Source: Microtetraspora sp. NBRC 13810 (GTDB taxonomy: Bacteria; Actinomycetota; Actinomycetes; Streptosporangiales; Streptosporangiaceae). Taken from it: a DNA stretch of 64,000 nt. The stretch lies in NCBI RefSeq assembly GCF_030268685.1, contig NZ_BSRQ01000005.1, positions 124,001 through 188,000 on the forward strand, in the 5' to 3' direction. The notes under the pieces are model-generated. The model saw nothing but the letters and a program-made list of their open reading frames with translations, was not told where the DNA came from and ran no database searches. Position 1 is the stretch's first letter. Every line of letters starts with the position of its first letter. Positions 1-8,480 of this stretch are shown here, in pieces. The position numbers and the translations under genes were made by a program.

Positions 1-31
1 ATGAGGTGCTTACGGCACCAAGGTACAGGAT

Positions 32-48
32 TTTGCGTCTGACGCAAA
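32..48. promoter_or_regulatory. 17-bp perfect palindrome
   Basis: Two 8-base arms, TTTGCGTC and GACGCAAA, flank a single T. The site lies in an AT-richer patch about 180 bases before the first gene. It could be an operator or the stem of a terminator for a gene outside the window. No T-run follows on the plus strand beyond ACTTTCT, so an operator is slightly favoured. Confidence 0.4.
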
Positions 49-185
49 CTTTCTAAACACGCAATATTCTGGGTGGTAGGTCGTCGGGCGATGGGATTCT
101 CCGGCGGACGGGTACCGGCTGCGTCGTCCGGTGGGCGGGGGAGGGGTGGAAGGCGGGGATAATTGCGTGTGACCCGGGCACCGCT

Positions 186-202
186 CCGCCGTGGTTCGGC
201 GG
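186..202 (+). other. Hairpin just before the isoprenyl synthase ribosome binding site
   Basis: CCGCCG and CGGCGG are separated by TGGTT, giving a short, very stable stem. It ends six bases before the GGAGGGGAGG ribosome binding site (208-217) of the gene starting at 225. If transcribed it sits in the leader and could tune translation. A weak -10-like GATAAT is at 158-163. Confidence 0.3.
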
Positions 203-224
203 GGCCCGGAGGGGAGGATCTCCA

Positions 225-986
225 TTGGGCGTGCGCGATCTCGTCTACCGCCTGTACGAACACCGGCTGGAAGGCAAGCTCTCCGGCGACAGCATCCCCC
301 GCCATGTCGCCATGATCGTCGACGGCAACCGGCGCTGGGCCCGTGCGATGGGCATGGCGGATGTCGCCCGCGGCCACCGGAAGGGCGCGGACAAGATCAC
401 CGAGCTGGTCGGGTGGTGCCGTGACGCGGGCGTGGAGGTCGTCACGATCTGGATGCTGTCCAGTGACAACCTGTCCCGCCCGAAGGACGAGCTTGAGCCG
501 CTGCTGAGGATCATCGAGGATGTCGTCCAGGAGCTGGTGGAGGCCGGATGGCACATCAAACCCGTCGGAGCCCTCGATCTGCTGCCGGATCACACGGCCC
601 ATGTCCTCAAAAAGGCAAAAGAGGCCACATCACACCGTCCAGGGCTGATTGTTAACGTTGCAGTTGGGTATGGAGGAAGACGTGAGATCGCTGATGCGGT
701 GCGCTCACTCCTCCAGGAGCACGCCAGCAAGGGGGCGAGTATCGAGGACCTCGTCGAGGTTCTCGATGTGGAGCACATCGCGGAGCATCTCTACACGCGC
801 GGCCTGCCCGACCCGGATCTTGTCATCCGGACTTCGGGAGAGCAACGGCTCTCCGGCTTCTTGCTCTGGCAGAGCGCCCACTCCGAGTTCTACTTCTGCG
901 AGGCCTTCTGGCCTGACTTCCGCAGGGTCGACTTCTTGCGGGCGCTGCGTTCCTACGCCGCGCGTCACCGACGGTACGGCACCTGA
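225..986 (+). CDS. uppS: Isoprenyl diphosphate synthase (cis-prenyltransferase, UppS family)
   Basis: This enzyme condenses isopentenyl diphosphate with an allylic diphosphate in Z geometry, supplying lipid-carrier precursors for cell-wall synthesis. The 253-residue protein shows the family signatures in order: HVAMIVDGNRRWA with the catalytic Asp near residue 33, an SSDNLSRP segment, GYGGRREI, and RTSGEQRLSGFLLWQ near the C-terminus. The TTG start is set by a strong GGAGGGGAGG ribosome binding site seven bases upstream. The usual SxxNWxRP tryptophan is Leu here. That, and its place before phoH2 as in Rv1086 of M. tuberculosis, suggest a short-chain (farnesyl-type) synthase rather than a true undecaprenyl synthase. 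Product length cannot be read from the sequence. Confidence 0.92.
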   Translation: MGVRDLVYRLYEHRLEGKLSGDSIPRHVAMIVDGNRRWARAMGMADVARGHRKGADKITELVGWCRDAGVEVVTIWMLSSDNLSRPKDELEPLLRIIEDVVQELVEAGWHIKPVGALDLLPDHTAHVLKKAKEATSHRPGLIVNVAVGYGGRREIADAVRSLLQEHASKGASIEDLVEVLDVEHIAEHLYTRGLPDPDLVIRTSGEQRLSGFLLWQSAHSEFYFCEAFWPDFRRVDFLRALRSYAARHRRYGT

Positions 987-1077
987 CGCTGCACACGGGC
1001 TGGAAACGGCACGTGAACTCGTTGTTTCGGTCGTCCTAGACATATTGGGGATCGGGCATACAGGACGTACCGTTGGA

Positions 1078-1103
1078 AGTAGGCGGAGAACAGACCGCCT
1101 ACT
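1078..1103 (+). terminator. Strong hairpin between uppS and phoH2
   Basis: Nine-base arms AGTAGGCGG and CCGCCTACT are separated by an 8-base AGAACAGA loop. It lies about 90 bases after the uppS stop and 150 bases before the PhoH start. No T-run follows, so it may be a factor-dependent terminator or a leader structure for the next gene. Confidence 0.45.
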
Positions 1104-1250
1104 CCGGAGAGGGCCCGCCTTTGCACAACCACCTGTTGAGGGGGCCGGCATCCGGCCGTGCCTTCGCCAGGCGGACGCGCGAGCCCGGGTCCGGTCCGTT
1201 TCCCACCTCATCTGGCAGGGCGTCCGCTCCAGGCGCCCGGGGGAGAACGC

Positions 1251-2591
1251 GTGGCAGTGTCGTCGAGTAGCCCATCCTCACGCAAGTCGCCGTCCCGTCG
1301 TCGTCCCAAGCGGCGCACCTATGTGCTGGACACCTCGGTCCTGCTTGCCGATCCGGCGGCGATGACCAGGTTCGCCGAGCACGAGGTAGTCGTCCCGATC
1401 GTCGTCATCACCGAGCTGGAGGCCAAGCGGCACCACCCTGAGCTGGGGTATTTCGCCCGGAAGGCGCTCCGCTACCTGGACGATCTGCGGATCACACACG
1501 GCAGGCTGGACGCGCCCATGCCGATCGGCGAGGGCACCCTGAGGGTGGAGCTCAACCACAGCGACCCATCGATCCTTCCAGTCGGCTTCCGCCTGGGGGA
1601 CAACGACACCCGCATCCTGACAGTGGCCCGCTCGCTGGCCGCCGAGGGCTGCGACGTGGTGCTCGTGTCCAAGGATCTCCCCATGCGGGTGAAGGCCGCG
1701 TCCATCGGCCTGGTCGCCGAGGAATACCTCGCCGAGCTGGTCGCGGAGTCCGGCTGGACGGGTATGGCCGAGCTCCAGGTGACCACCGAAGACGTCGAGA
1801 CGCTCTTCGAGCACGGCACCGCCGACATGGCCGAGGCCAGGGATCTGCCCTGCCACACCGGCCTGCGGCTGCTCTCCAGCCGCGGCTCCGCCCTCGGCCG
1901 GGTGCTGCCCGACAAGTCCGTGCGGCTCGTCCGCGGCGACCGCGAGGTGTTCGGCCTGCACGGCCGCTCCGCCGAGCAGCGCATCGCGCTCGACCTGCTC
2001 ATGGACCCCGAGGTGGGCATCGTCTCACTGGGCGGCCGGGCCGGCACCGGCAAGTCCGCGCTGGCGCTCTGCGCGGGCCTGGAGGCCGTCCTGGAGCGCC
2101 GCCAGCACCGCAAGGTCGTCGTCTTCCGCCCGCTGTACGCCGTCGGCGGCCAGGAGCTGGGATACCTGCCCGGCTCGGAGAACGAGAAGATGGGCCCGTG
2201 GGCGCAGGCCGTCTACGACACGCTCAGCGCGGTGACCACGCCCGAGGTGATCGAGGAGGTGCTCGACCGGGGCATGCTGGAGGTGCTCCCGCTCACGCAC
2301 ATCCGCGGCCGGTCGCTGCACGACTCCTTCGTGATCGTCGACGAGGCGCAGTCACTGGAGCGGGGCGTCCTGCTCACCGTGCTGTCCCGGATCGGCGCCA
2401 ACTCCCGCGTGGTGCTCACCCACGACGTCGCCCAGCGCGACAACCTGCGGGTGGGCCGGCACGACGGCGTGGTGGCGGTGGTCGAGAAGCTCAAGGGCCA
2501 CCCGCTGTTCGCACACGTCACGCTGACCCGTTCCGAGCGCTCCCCGATCGCCGCCCTGGTGACCGAGATGCTGGAGGACATCACCATCTGA
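1251..2591 (+). CDS. phoH2: PhoH2-like PIN domain/PhoH ATPase
   Basis: The protein combines an N-terminal PIN ribonuclease domain ([12 protein letters not shown], residues about 20-150, with later acidic residues in GDNDTRIL and LVSKDLPMR) with a C-terminal PhoH-type ATPase (Walker [14 protein letters not shown], Walker [11 protein letters not shown]). Related PhoH2 proteins act as RNA-directed helicase/ribonucleases. I place the start at the GTG after GGGGGAGAACGC, because upstream reading-frame sequence lacks similarity to the family and carries no better start. This gives 446 residues, normal for the family. An antitoxin-like partner gene is not seen upstream. The gene ends six bases before the convergent lipoprotein gene. 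Confidence 0.9.
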   Translation: MAVSSSSPSSRKSPSRRRPKRRTYVLDTSVLLADPAAMTRFAEHEVVVPIVVITELEAKRHHPELGYFARKALRYLDDLRITHGRLDAPMPIGEGTLRVELNHSDPSILPVGFRLGDNDTRILTVARSLAAEGCDVVLVSKDLPMRVKAASIGLVAEEYLAELVAESGWTGMAELQVTTEDVETLFEHGTADMAEARDLPCHTGLRLLSSRGSALGRVLPDKSVRLVRGDREVFGLHGRSAEQRIALDLLMDPEVGIVSLGGRAGTGKSALALCAGLEAVLERRQHRKVVVFRPLYAVGGQELGYLPGSENEKMGPWAQAVYDTLSAVTTPEVIEEVLDRGMLEVLPLTHIRGRSLHDSFVIVDEAQSLERGVLLTVLSRIGANSRVVLTHDVAQRDNLRVGRHDGVVAVVEKLKGHPLFAHVTLTRSERSPIAALVTEMLEDITI

Positions 2592-2597
2592 CCCGGA

Positions 2598-3137
2598 TCA
2601 CGGGGGGAGCTGCGTGTCACTGCCGGCGAGGTCGCGGAACTCGCTGCACACGTGGTCCCCCCGGGAGCTGGGAGTGCCGTGCGAGGAGATCTGGGTGACC
2701 TGAACGACCCAGATCTCCTTGCTCAGCATCGCCGTACACGTGAGCTGGGCCAGCGCGGCCCTGCTGACCCGGCCGTCGCCGCTGAGGAAGACGTGCAGCC
2801 GCAGCCCGATCGGCCGGTCCGGGTCGTTGCGCAGCACCCTGCCGTAGTTCGTGACCTGGGTGTCGGCGTGCCGGAAGCCCTTCAACGCGGAGTTCATGCC
2901 GCCGAGGTGCTGGTCGCCGGCCTTGAACAGCGCCTCGATCACGTCGTCCACCGTGCCCGACGCCGTGGACACCCGCTGCGGCTCCAGGCGGCCCTTGCGC
3001 AGCAGGTAGACGGTACGGAAGGTCGGCTTGACGCTCACCACCGGGGCCTTGCCGAGGTCCACCACCCCGGTGGGCTGGATGCCGCAGGCCACCGCCGCCG
3101 GCAGCAGCAGGAGCAGGACGAGGGCCAGGCGTCTCAT
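2598..3137 (-). CDS. Lipoprotein with GerMN-like domain, linked to a two-component system
   Basis: The 179-residue product starts with a charged, leucine-rich signal and a lipobox ending at Cys18 (AAVAC), so it should be anchored outside the membrane. The segment from TVYLLRKGRLEPQRV to about residue 130 looks like a GerMN-type fold. Its ATG overlaps the kinase stop (ATGA), making it the third gene of the response regulator-kinase-lipoprotein operon. In Streptomyces, AfsQ and Cse systems also have companion lipoproteins that modulate the kinase. A role in sensing or damping the upstream kinase is inferred from that. Confidence 0.75.
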   Translation of the reverse strand: MRRLALVLLLLLPAAVACGIQPTGVVDLGKAPVVSVKPTFRTVYLLRKGRLEPQRVSTASGTVDDVIEALFKAGDQHLGGMNSALKGFRHADTQVTNYGRVLRNDPDRPIGLRLHVFLSGDGRVSRAALAQLTCTAMLSKEIWVVQVTQISSHGTPSSRGDHVCSEFRDLAGSDTQLPP

Positions 3138-4675
3138 CGGCTCGGCAGCCAGACGGTGAAGAGGGTGCCCGGACGCTGCGGCCGTACCGAGATGGTGCCG
3201 CCGTGCAGCTGGGCGTTGGCGCGGGCGATGGACAGGCCGAGGCCGCTGCCGTCGCTGCGGGCCCGGCCCGCGCCGCCCTTGAAGAAGCGGTCGAAGACGT
3301 GCGGCAGCGCCTCCGGCGCGATCCCCTTGCCGTGGTCGCGCACCTTCACCTCCAGCCCGTTGGCGGTCCCGCGGGCGGTCACCACGACGGGCTGGGCGCC
3401 GTGCCGCAGCGCGTTGCCCACCAGGTTGGCCATGATGACGTCGAAACGCCGCGGATCGAGGGAGAACGACAGCCCTTCTGAGACGTTCACCCGCACGGAG
3501 TCGCTCCAGCCGCGCACCTCCAGGCAGTCGCAGACCGCGTCGGCGATGCTGACCTGCTCGGTGTTGAGGGTGGCGGTGCCGGCGTCGAAGCGGCTGGCCT
3601 CGATGAGGTGCTCGACCAGCACCCGCAGCCGGGAGACCTCGTGCACCACGATCCGGACGGCCTGCGCGGAGTCGTCGGGGAGGTGCTCGGCCTCCTCCAG
3701 CAGCATGTCGGTCACGGCCGTCATCGCGGCCAGCGGGGTGCGCAGCTCGTGCGAGACGTCGGCGACGAACCGCCGGGAGATGGCCTCCAGGGAGCGCAGC
3801 TCGGTCACGCTCTTCTCCAGCGCCGAGGCGGTCTCGTTGAAGGTGGCGGTGAGCTTGGCCAGCTCGTCCTGGCCGCGGACGGGGAGGCGAGTGTCGAGCT
3901 TCCCCGCGCCCAGCGCGCGGGCGGCGGCGCCGAGCCGCCGTACCGGCAGCAGCACCCGCCGGGCGGAGAACAGCGCCACCGACAGCGCGACGAGCAGCGT
4001 GATCACGCCCGCCTGGGCCAGCCCGAGGCGCAGGTCGGTGAGGAGCCGTTCCTCCTCCGCGAGCGAGACGAAGACGAAGACCTTCATCCCGGTCGGCTGG
4101 ATCACGCCGTTGCGCGAGTCGCGCTGCACCTGGGTGCCGATGACCAGCCAGACGTGGCCGCGGATCGACGTCCGCTGCGAGACGATCCGGTGGATGGCCT
4201 GGCCGCGCAGCTCGTTGGACAGGTCGGTCGGCCGCATGACGTCGTCGCCGTAGATGGTGCCGTTGTACTCCACGATCACCTGGCGGCCCGGCCCGGCGAG
4301 GGACTGCTGGAGCTCGGTGATCTCCTCGTGGGTGGGGGGCAGCTCGCCGGGCCAGAGCGAGCCGATCGGGAAGGGGATCTGTTCCAGTCTGCGGGTCACG
4401 TCGGACACGGTCGCCCGTTCGGTACGGCTGACCAGGGCGCTCTTCACGAGCTGGTAGCCGATGCCCGCGACCAGCGCGGAGGCGGTGATCGCCACGAGGG
4501 TGAAGGTGACGACGAGCCGTCCTCTGAGCCCGGTGGGGACGCGCCGCACCCCGGCCAGCGCCCGGCGCGCCCACAGCGCGGGCCGCCGTCTCCGGGGGGC
4601 GGGCCAGGGCGTCCGCGCGGCGGCCGGCGGAGCCTCGCCCCGCTGACCCGCCGCGGGCTTCAGCGCGGGCTTCAC
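3134..4675 (-). CDS. afsQ2: AfsQ2-like sensor histidine kinase
   Basis: This is a 513-residue membrane kinase. A Pro/Ala-rich N-terminus is followed by a first membrane helix (about 48-70), an extracytoplasmic sensor of roughly 120 residues, a second helix, HAMP, and the H-box FVADVSHELRTPLAAM. The N-box is MANLVGNALRHG, and the G-boxes are VRDHGKGIAP and GSGLGLSIAR. The GTG start overlaps the stop of the response regulator gene (GTGA), which fixes it well and implies translational coupling. It should phosphorylate the preceding regulator. The assignment to the AfsQ2 group rests mainly on its partner, which is AfsQ1-like, and on gene order. Confidence 0.85.
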   Translation of the reverse strand: MKPALKPAAGQRGEAPPAAARTPWPAPRRRRPALWARRALAGVRRVPTGLRGRLVVTFTLVAITASALVAGIGYQLVKSALVSRTERATVSDVTRRLEQIPFPIGSLWPGELPPTHEEITELQQSLAGPGRQVIVEYNGTIYGDDVMRPTDLSNELRGQAIHRIVSQRTSIRGHVWLVIGTQVQRDSRNGVIQPTGMKVFVFVSLAEEERLLTDLRLGLAQAGVITLLVALSVALFSARRVLLPVRRLGAAARALGAGKLDTRLPVRGQDELAKLTATFNETASALEKSVTELRSLEAISRRFVADVSHELRTPLAAMTAVTDMLLEEAEHLPDDSAQAVRIVVHEVSRLRVLVEHLIEASRFDAGTATLNTEQVSIADAVCDCLEVRGWSDSVRVNVSEGLSFSLDPRRFDVIMANLVGNALRHGAQPVVVTARGTANGLEVKVRDHGKGIAPEALPHVFDRFFKGGAGRARSDGSGLGLSIARANAQLHGGTISVRPQRPGTLFTVWLPSR

Positions 4676-5364
4676 GGTGGGTTGAAGCGGTAGCCGAATC
4701 CGCGGACGGTGTGGATGAAGACGGGCTCGGCGGGCACCGGTTCGATCTTGGCGCGGATCCGTTGCACGCACGCGTCGACCAGCCGGGAGTCGCCGACGTG
4801 CGAGTGGTCCCAGACGGAGCGGAGCAGGTGGCGGCGGTTGAGCACCTGGCCGGGATGGCGGACCAGCTCCAGCAGCAGCCGCAGCTCGGTCGGGGTGAGG
4901 TGGACCTCCCGCCCGTCGAGGGTCACCTTCAGCGCCCCCCGGTCGATCACGAGGTCCCCGAAGGTGATCCGGTCGGAGGAGGCCGACTCGACCCGGCGCA
5001 GCACGGCCCTGATCCGCGCGTCCAGCACCCGCGGTTCGACCGGTTTGACGACGTAGTCGTCCGCCCCCGCCTCCAGGCCCACCACCACGTCGAGGTCGTC
5101 GCCGCGCGCGGTGAGCAGGATGATGGGGAGCTGGTCGATCTTGCGGACCCGCCGGCACACCTCCACGCCGTCGATGCCGGGGAGCATGACGTCGAGGACC
5201 ACGATCTCCGGGCGTCTGGCGCGGATGTGGTCGAGCGCCTCTTCGCCGGTGGCGTAGGAGGTGATGGTGTGGCCCTGGCGGGTGAGGGCGAGTTCGAGCC
5301 CTGAACGCACCGAGGGGTCGTCTTCGACGAGGAGGATGCCAGCCACCCGGTCATTATCCGCCAC
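4672..5364 (-). CDS. afsQ1: AfsQ1-like response regulator (OmpR/PhoB family)
   Basis: A receiver domain (acidic pocket EDD 14-16, phosphoacceptor Asp58 in VVLDVMLPGID, Lys in VVKP) is joined to a winged-helix DNA-binding domain (LTPTELRLLLELVRHPGQ, SRLVDACVQRIRAKIE). From memory, the stretch after the receiver Asp is very close to AfsQ1 of Streptomyces, a regulator of antibiotic production under nitrogen excess. The GTG at 5364 has no clear ribosome binding site, and a second GTG at 5346 is possible. Unlike the afsQ locus, no sigQ gene lies beside it. The gene heads an operon with the kinase and lipoprotein and is divergent from the transglycosylase-like gene. Confidence 0.85.
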   Translation of the reverse strand: MADNDRVAGILLVEDDPSVRSGLELALTRQGHTITSYATGEEALDHIRARRPEIVVLDVMLPGIDGVEVCRRVRKIDQLPIILLTARGDDLDVVVGLEAGADDYVVKPVEPRVLDARIRAVLRRVESASSDRITFGDLVIDRGALKVTLDGREVHLTPTELRLLLELVRHPGQVLNRRHLLRSVWDHSHVGDSRLVDACVQRIRAKIEPVPAEPVFIHTVRGFGYRFNPP

Positions 5365-5422
5365 GCTGGAAGATGTCCGGTTCTGTCACGGAACAATGAC
5401 CCACCTCGCGCAGAACGCGGAT

Positions 5423-5456
5423 GAAAGGTCGGCAGGCTGGAACCGGCCTTCCTTTC
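5423..5456. other. Inverted repeat in the afsQ1/transglycosylase divergent region
   Basis: GAAAGG and CCTTTC bracket an inner GGCtGG/CCgGCC pairing, so a compact hairpin can form on either strand. It lies 60-90 bases upstream of the afsQ1-like start. It could be a leader structure of that gene or an operator. Confidence 0.3.
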
Positions 5457-5508
5457 GCCACGGGGGCGTGAGGGGGAGGCCACCCAGAGATCACCGAACT
5501 CGACACCT

Positions 5509-5524
5509 TGTGACGAATGTCACA
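5509..5524. promoter_or_regulatory. Consensus CRP/GlxR-type binding site
   Basis: TGTGA-CGAATG-TCACA matches the CRP family consensus TGTGA-N6-TCACA at every fixed position. An overlapping 17-base palindrome, ACGAATGT-C-ACATTCGT, spans 5513-5529. The site is 131 bases before the transglycosylase-like gene and 145 bases before the afsQ1-like gene. CRP is known to control rpfA in M. tuberculosis, a functionally similar target. Confidence 0.7.
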
Positions 5525-5654
5525 TTCGTTGGGAAACGCCCTCGCCACCTGGCCGTTAGGTCAATTTTGCGGCAAACAGGGCCCCGCCTCCGATCGACCA
5601 ACTATCGCGATTCGGTTGCGGAGCACCCCCCTGTTCACGGCAAGCTCATAGGTC

Positions 5655-6431
5655 GTGAATCCAGGTCCGCAGTTGAGAGAGCGTGAGACGCCGCCGAGGC
5701 AGCGTGCCCGCCGTCGCAGCACCGGTCGCCGCTCCTCAGCCGCGGCGGCGCCGCGGTCGTCGAGGCGTCCGAAGAAGAAGAGCCGGTTCACTCCCAAGCG
5801 CGTGCTGATCATCGGCGCGGCCCTCATCGTGGTCGTCGGCGGTGGTGGTTTCACCATCCACACCGCCATCCAGAACGCCAACGAGCCACCGCCCGCCGAC
5901 CCGCTCACCCTGCCCGAACTGGCCAAGATGTTCGGCGGCGGGGACCCGTTCCAGCCCGACCCCGAGGCGGACGCGCTGAAGGCCAAGGCCGCCCAGGCGC
6001 TCAAGGAGCGTGCCCTCACCGCCTCCAGGAAGAAGGGCAGGGAAGCGCTCAACCCGATCGTCATCCCCACCCAGGCGCCCGGCGGCAGCGGCTTCAACCC
6101 GATCCCCTTCCCCCCGGGCACCACCCCGGACCCGGGCAGCAACAAGGCCCTCGGCCGGCAGATGCTCGCCGCCCGCGGCTGGACCGCCGAGTGGGGCTGC
6201 CTGGAGAAGCTGTGGGACAAGGAAAGCAACTGGAACGAGCGGGCCATGAACCGGTACAGCGGCGCGTACGGCATCCCGCAGTCGCTGCCCGGCACCAAGA
6301 TGGCCAGCGCCGGCTCCGACTGGCAGACGAACCCGGCCACGCAGATCAAATGGGGTCTGAACTACATCGCGGGCCGTTACAAGACACCCTGTGCCGCATG
6401 GGCGCACTCCCAGTCCGTGGGATGGTATTAA
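5655..6431 (+). CDS. Membrane-anchored transglycosylase-like cell-wall protein
   Basis: The 258-residue protein has a basic N-terminus (RRPKKKSRFTPKR), one membrane helix at about 49-68 (VLIIGAALIVVVGGGG), and a Pro-rich and Ala/Lys-rich spacer. Its C-terminal lysozyme-like domain of about 80 residues has CLEKLWDKESNWNERA and SGAYGIPQSLPG; the Glu in KESNW is the expected catalytic residue. Such domains cleave peptidoglycan glycan strands outside the membrane. The start is GTG with a weak ribosome binding site. The consensus CRP-type site upstream suggests control by a cAMP-responsive regulator, as for resuscitation-promoting factors, but the domain is not an Rpf domain. Confidence 0.8.
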   Translation: MNPGPQLRERETPPRQRARRRSTGRRSSAAAAPRSSRRPKKKSRFTPKRVLIIGAALIVVVGGGGFTIHTAIQNANEPPPADPLTLPELAKMFGGGDPFQPDPEADALKAKAAQALKERALTASRKKGREALNPIVIPTQAPGGSGFNPIPFPPGTTPDPGSNKALGRQMLAARGWTAEWGCLEKLWDKESNWNERAMNRYSGAYGIPQSLPGTKMASAGSDWQTNPATQIKWGLNYIAGRYKTPCAAWAHSQSVGWY

Positions 6432-6502
6432 GAGACCGCGATTACCTCCAGAATCGGCAAGCCTGACCATCCCAAGGCGTAGGGTCGTGCACGCTAAGTC
6501 AC

Positions 6503-8467
6503 ATGGGTGTCAAGGTCAGCGTAGTCGTGCCCCTGCACAACCCCGGTGATACCGCGGACGTGAGTATCCGCTCGGCGCTGGAGCAGTCACTCCCGCCCGA
6601 GGAATACGAAGTGATCTTCGCGGACGACGGTTCGACCGACGGCACCGCCGCCCGGCTGGACACCGTGGCCGCCACCCGGGACAACATGAAGGTGTTCCAC
6701 CTGGACCGCACCGGCTCCCCGATGCAGGGCAGGAACGTCGGCCTCACCGCGGCCAGGGGCGACTACGTCTACCTCATGGAGCAGGGCGACCGGCTGGAGC
6801 GCGACGCCGTGGCCAGGATGTACGACCGGGCCGTCGCGACCGAGGCCGACGTCCTGCTCGGGCGGCTGGTGCAGGACGTGCCGGCCCCGGCGTTCCAGCT
6901 CAACAGGGACCGGGCCGACATCCTGCGGGACCGCCTGCTCGGCCAGCTCACGGTGCACAAGCTCTACCGCAGGGCGTTCGTCGAGGAGCAGGGCCTGCGC
7001 TTCGCCGAGAACGGCAGCGTGCTGTCGGAGCAGGCGTTCGTGCTGCACGCCTACCTGACGGCCAAGGTGATCGCCATCCTCGCGGACGAGGTGTGCTGCC
7101 GGGTCGCCGCCCGGCCGGGCCGCCGGCAGAACTTCGCCACCATCGCCGCCGAGCTGGACGCGCTGCTCGACGTCGTGGACCGGCACACCGTGCCGGGCAG
7201 GCTGCGCGAGCGCATCTACGCCCACTGGCTGCGCACCGGCGTGCTGCGCCCCTTCAACAGCCCGCGGTTCCTCTCGGCGTCCCAGGACCGCTCCGTGCTC
7301 TACCGCAGCCTGCGCGAGCTGACCGTCGAACGCTTCCCCGAGCGGCTCGACCTCCAGCTCCCCGTGCACCTGCGCGCGGTCGCCGCGCTGCTCCGCGCCG
7401 GGCGGCTGGACCAGCTCATCACCCTGGCCGGGCTGTCCAGGGGCACCCGGCTGCACGGCGAGCTGGACGAGGTGCGCTGGGACGGCTCGGTCATGTCGCT
7501 GGCCCTGCGCACCGAGCTGGTCGAGTCTGACGGCACGCCGCTGCGCTTCCAGCATGACGAGGGCCGGCTGTTCTGGCGGCCCCCCACGCCGATCGACACC
7601 GCCGTGCTGCCGCTCGAATCCACCGACGTGACAGAGGCGGTGGCCCGGACCAGGCTCAGCGTCTACATCAGGCACGCCGAGTCCGGGGTCATGCACCTGC
7701 TGCCCACGACCAGCGAGGTCCAGCCGCGGAAGGAGGGCGCGGAGGCGCGCGTCCAGCTCCTCGGCGAGGCCCGCCTCGACGTCGGCACCGCGGCGGCCGG
7801 CCGGCCGCTCGTCCCGGGCCTGTGGGAGGTGTACGTGCGCGCCTACGGCGGCGCCTACCAGGGCCGCGCCCGGGTCGGCGGCATCAGCGGCCCGCTCAAC
7901 TGCGTCGGCGTGGTGGCCGACCATCCGCGCAGGCTCGTCGTGCCCTGCTGGTCCGACCTCGGCGAGCTGGGGGTGTGCGTCGAGCCGAAGTCGTTCGCGG
8001 AGTCGATCTCGCTGGTCTCGCCGGGCGCCGCGATCGCCCGCCAGGGCGGCCACGTCTTCGTCGTCGTGCCGGTGCCCTACGTGCCGCCGAGCGGCGGGCC
8101 GCCGGTCGAGCTGGTGCTGCGCAACGGCAACCGGGTCGTCACCGTGCCCGCGCTGGCCGAGCCCGGCATCCCGGGCCGGATGGCGGGGCAGCTCGTCGCC
8201 AAGGTGACGACGCGCAGGTTCGCCGCCGACGGCTTCCTCAGTCCCGGCGTCTGGTCGCCGTTCCTGCGGGTGGACGGCAGGGAGGTCGGGCTCCGCTTCG
8301 GCCTGGAGATGCGGTTCAGCGGCAAGGTCGAGGTACGGCCGGCCGTGGCCGCCGACCCGCCGTTCCGCCTGCCGTCCTCACGGCTGCGCAGGCTCGCCTT
8401 CCGGATGCCCGGCGCCACCCAGGCCGCCCGCCTCGCCGACGTGGGCAGGAAGCGGTACCCGCTCTGA
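6503..8467 (+). CDS. Family 2 glycosyltransferase with long C-terminal extension
   Basis: Residues 1-220 form a GT-A nucleotide-sugar transferase fold: VSVVVPLHNPGDTADVSIRSAL, then VIFADDGSTDGT, then SPMQGRNVGLTAARGDYVYLMEQGDRL. The metal-binding DxD, usually in a phrase like FLDSDD, is here EQGD, so only the last Asp remains. The remaining 430 residues are not recognised and look beta-rich, with Val, Arg and Gly repeating, perhaps for polymer or membrane binding. No transmembrane helix is obvious, and the gene stands alone. A role in cell-surface polymer synthesis is inferred from the family; substrate is unknown. Confidence 0.8.
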   Translation: MGVKVSVVVPLHNPGDTADVSIRSALEQSLPPEEYEVIFADDGSTDGTAARLDTVAATRDNMKVFHLDRTGSPMQGRNVGLTAARGDYVYLMEQGDRLERDAVARMYDRAVATEADVLLGRLVQDVPAPAFQLNRDRADILRDRLLGQLTVHKLYRRAFVEEQGLRFAENGSVLSEQAFVLHAYLTAKVIAILADEVCCRVAARPGRRQNFATIAAELDALLDVVDRHTVPGRLRERIYAHWLRTGVLRPFNSPRFLSASQDRSVLYRSLRELTVERFPERLDLQLPVHLRAVAALLRAGRLDQLITLAGLSRGTRLHGELDEVRWDGSVMSLALRTELVESDGTPLRFQHDEGRLFWRPPTPIDTAVLPLESTDVTEAVARTRLSVYIRHAESGVMHLLPTTSEVQPRKEGAEARVQLLGEARLDVGTAAAGRPLVPGLWEVYVRAYGGAYQGRARVGGISGPLNCVGVVADHPRRLVVPCWSDLGELGVCVEPKSFAESISLVSPGAAIARQGGHVFVVVPVPYVPPSGGPPVELVLRNGNRVVTVPALAEPGIPGRMAGQLVAKVTTRRFAADGFLSPGVWSPFLRVDGREVGLRFGLEMRFSGKVEVRPAVAADPPFRLPSSRLRRLAFRMPGATQAARLADVGRKRYPL

Positions 8468-8480
8468 CCTCCGGCCGCCG

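Noticed and set aside
5525-5654. Possible ydaO-type (cyclic di-AMP) riboswitch before the transglycosylase-like gene
   Set aside because: Conserved GGGGAACC-type segments of that riboswitch were not found.
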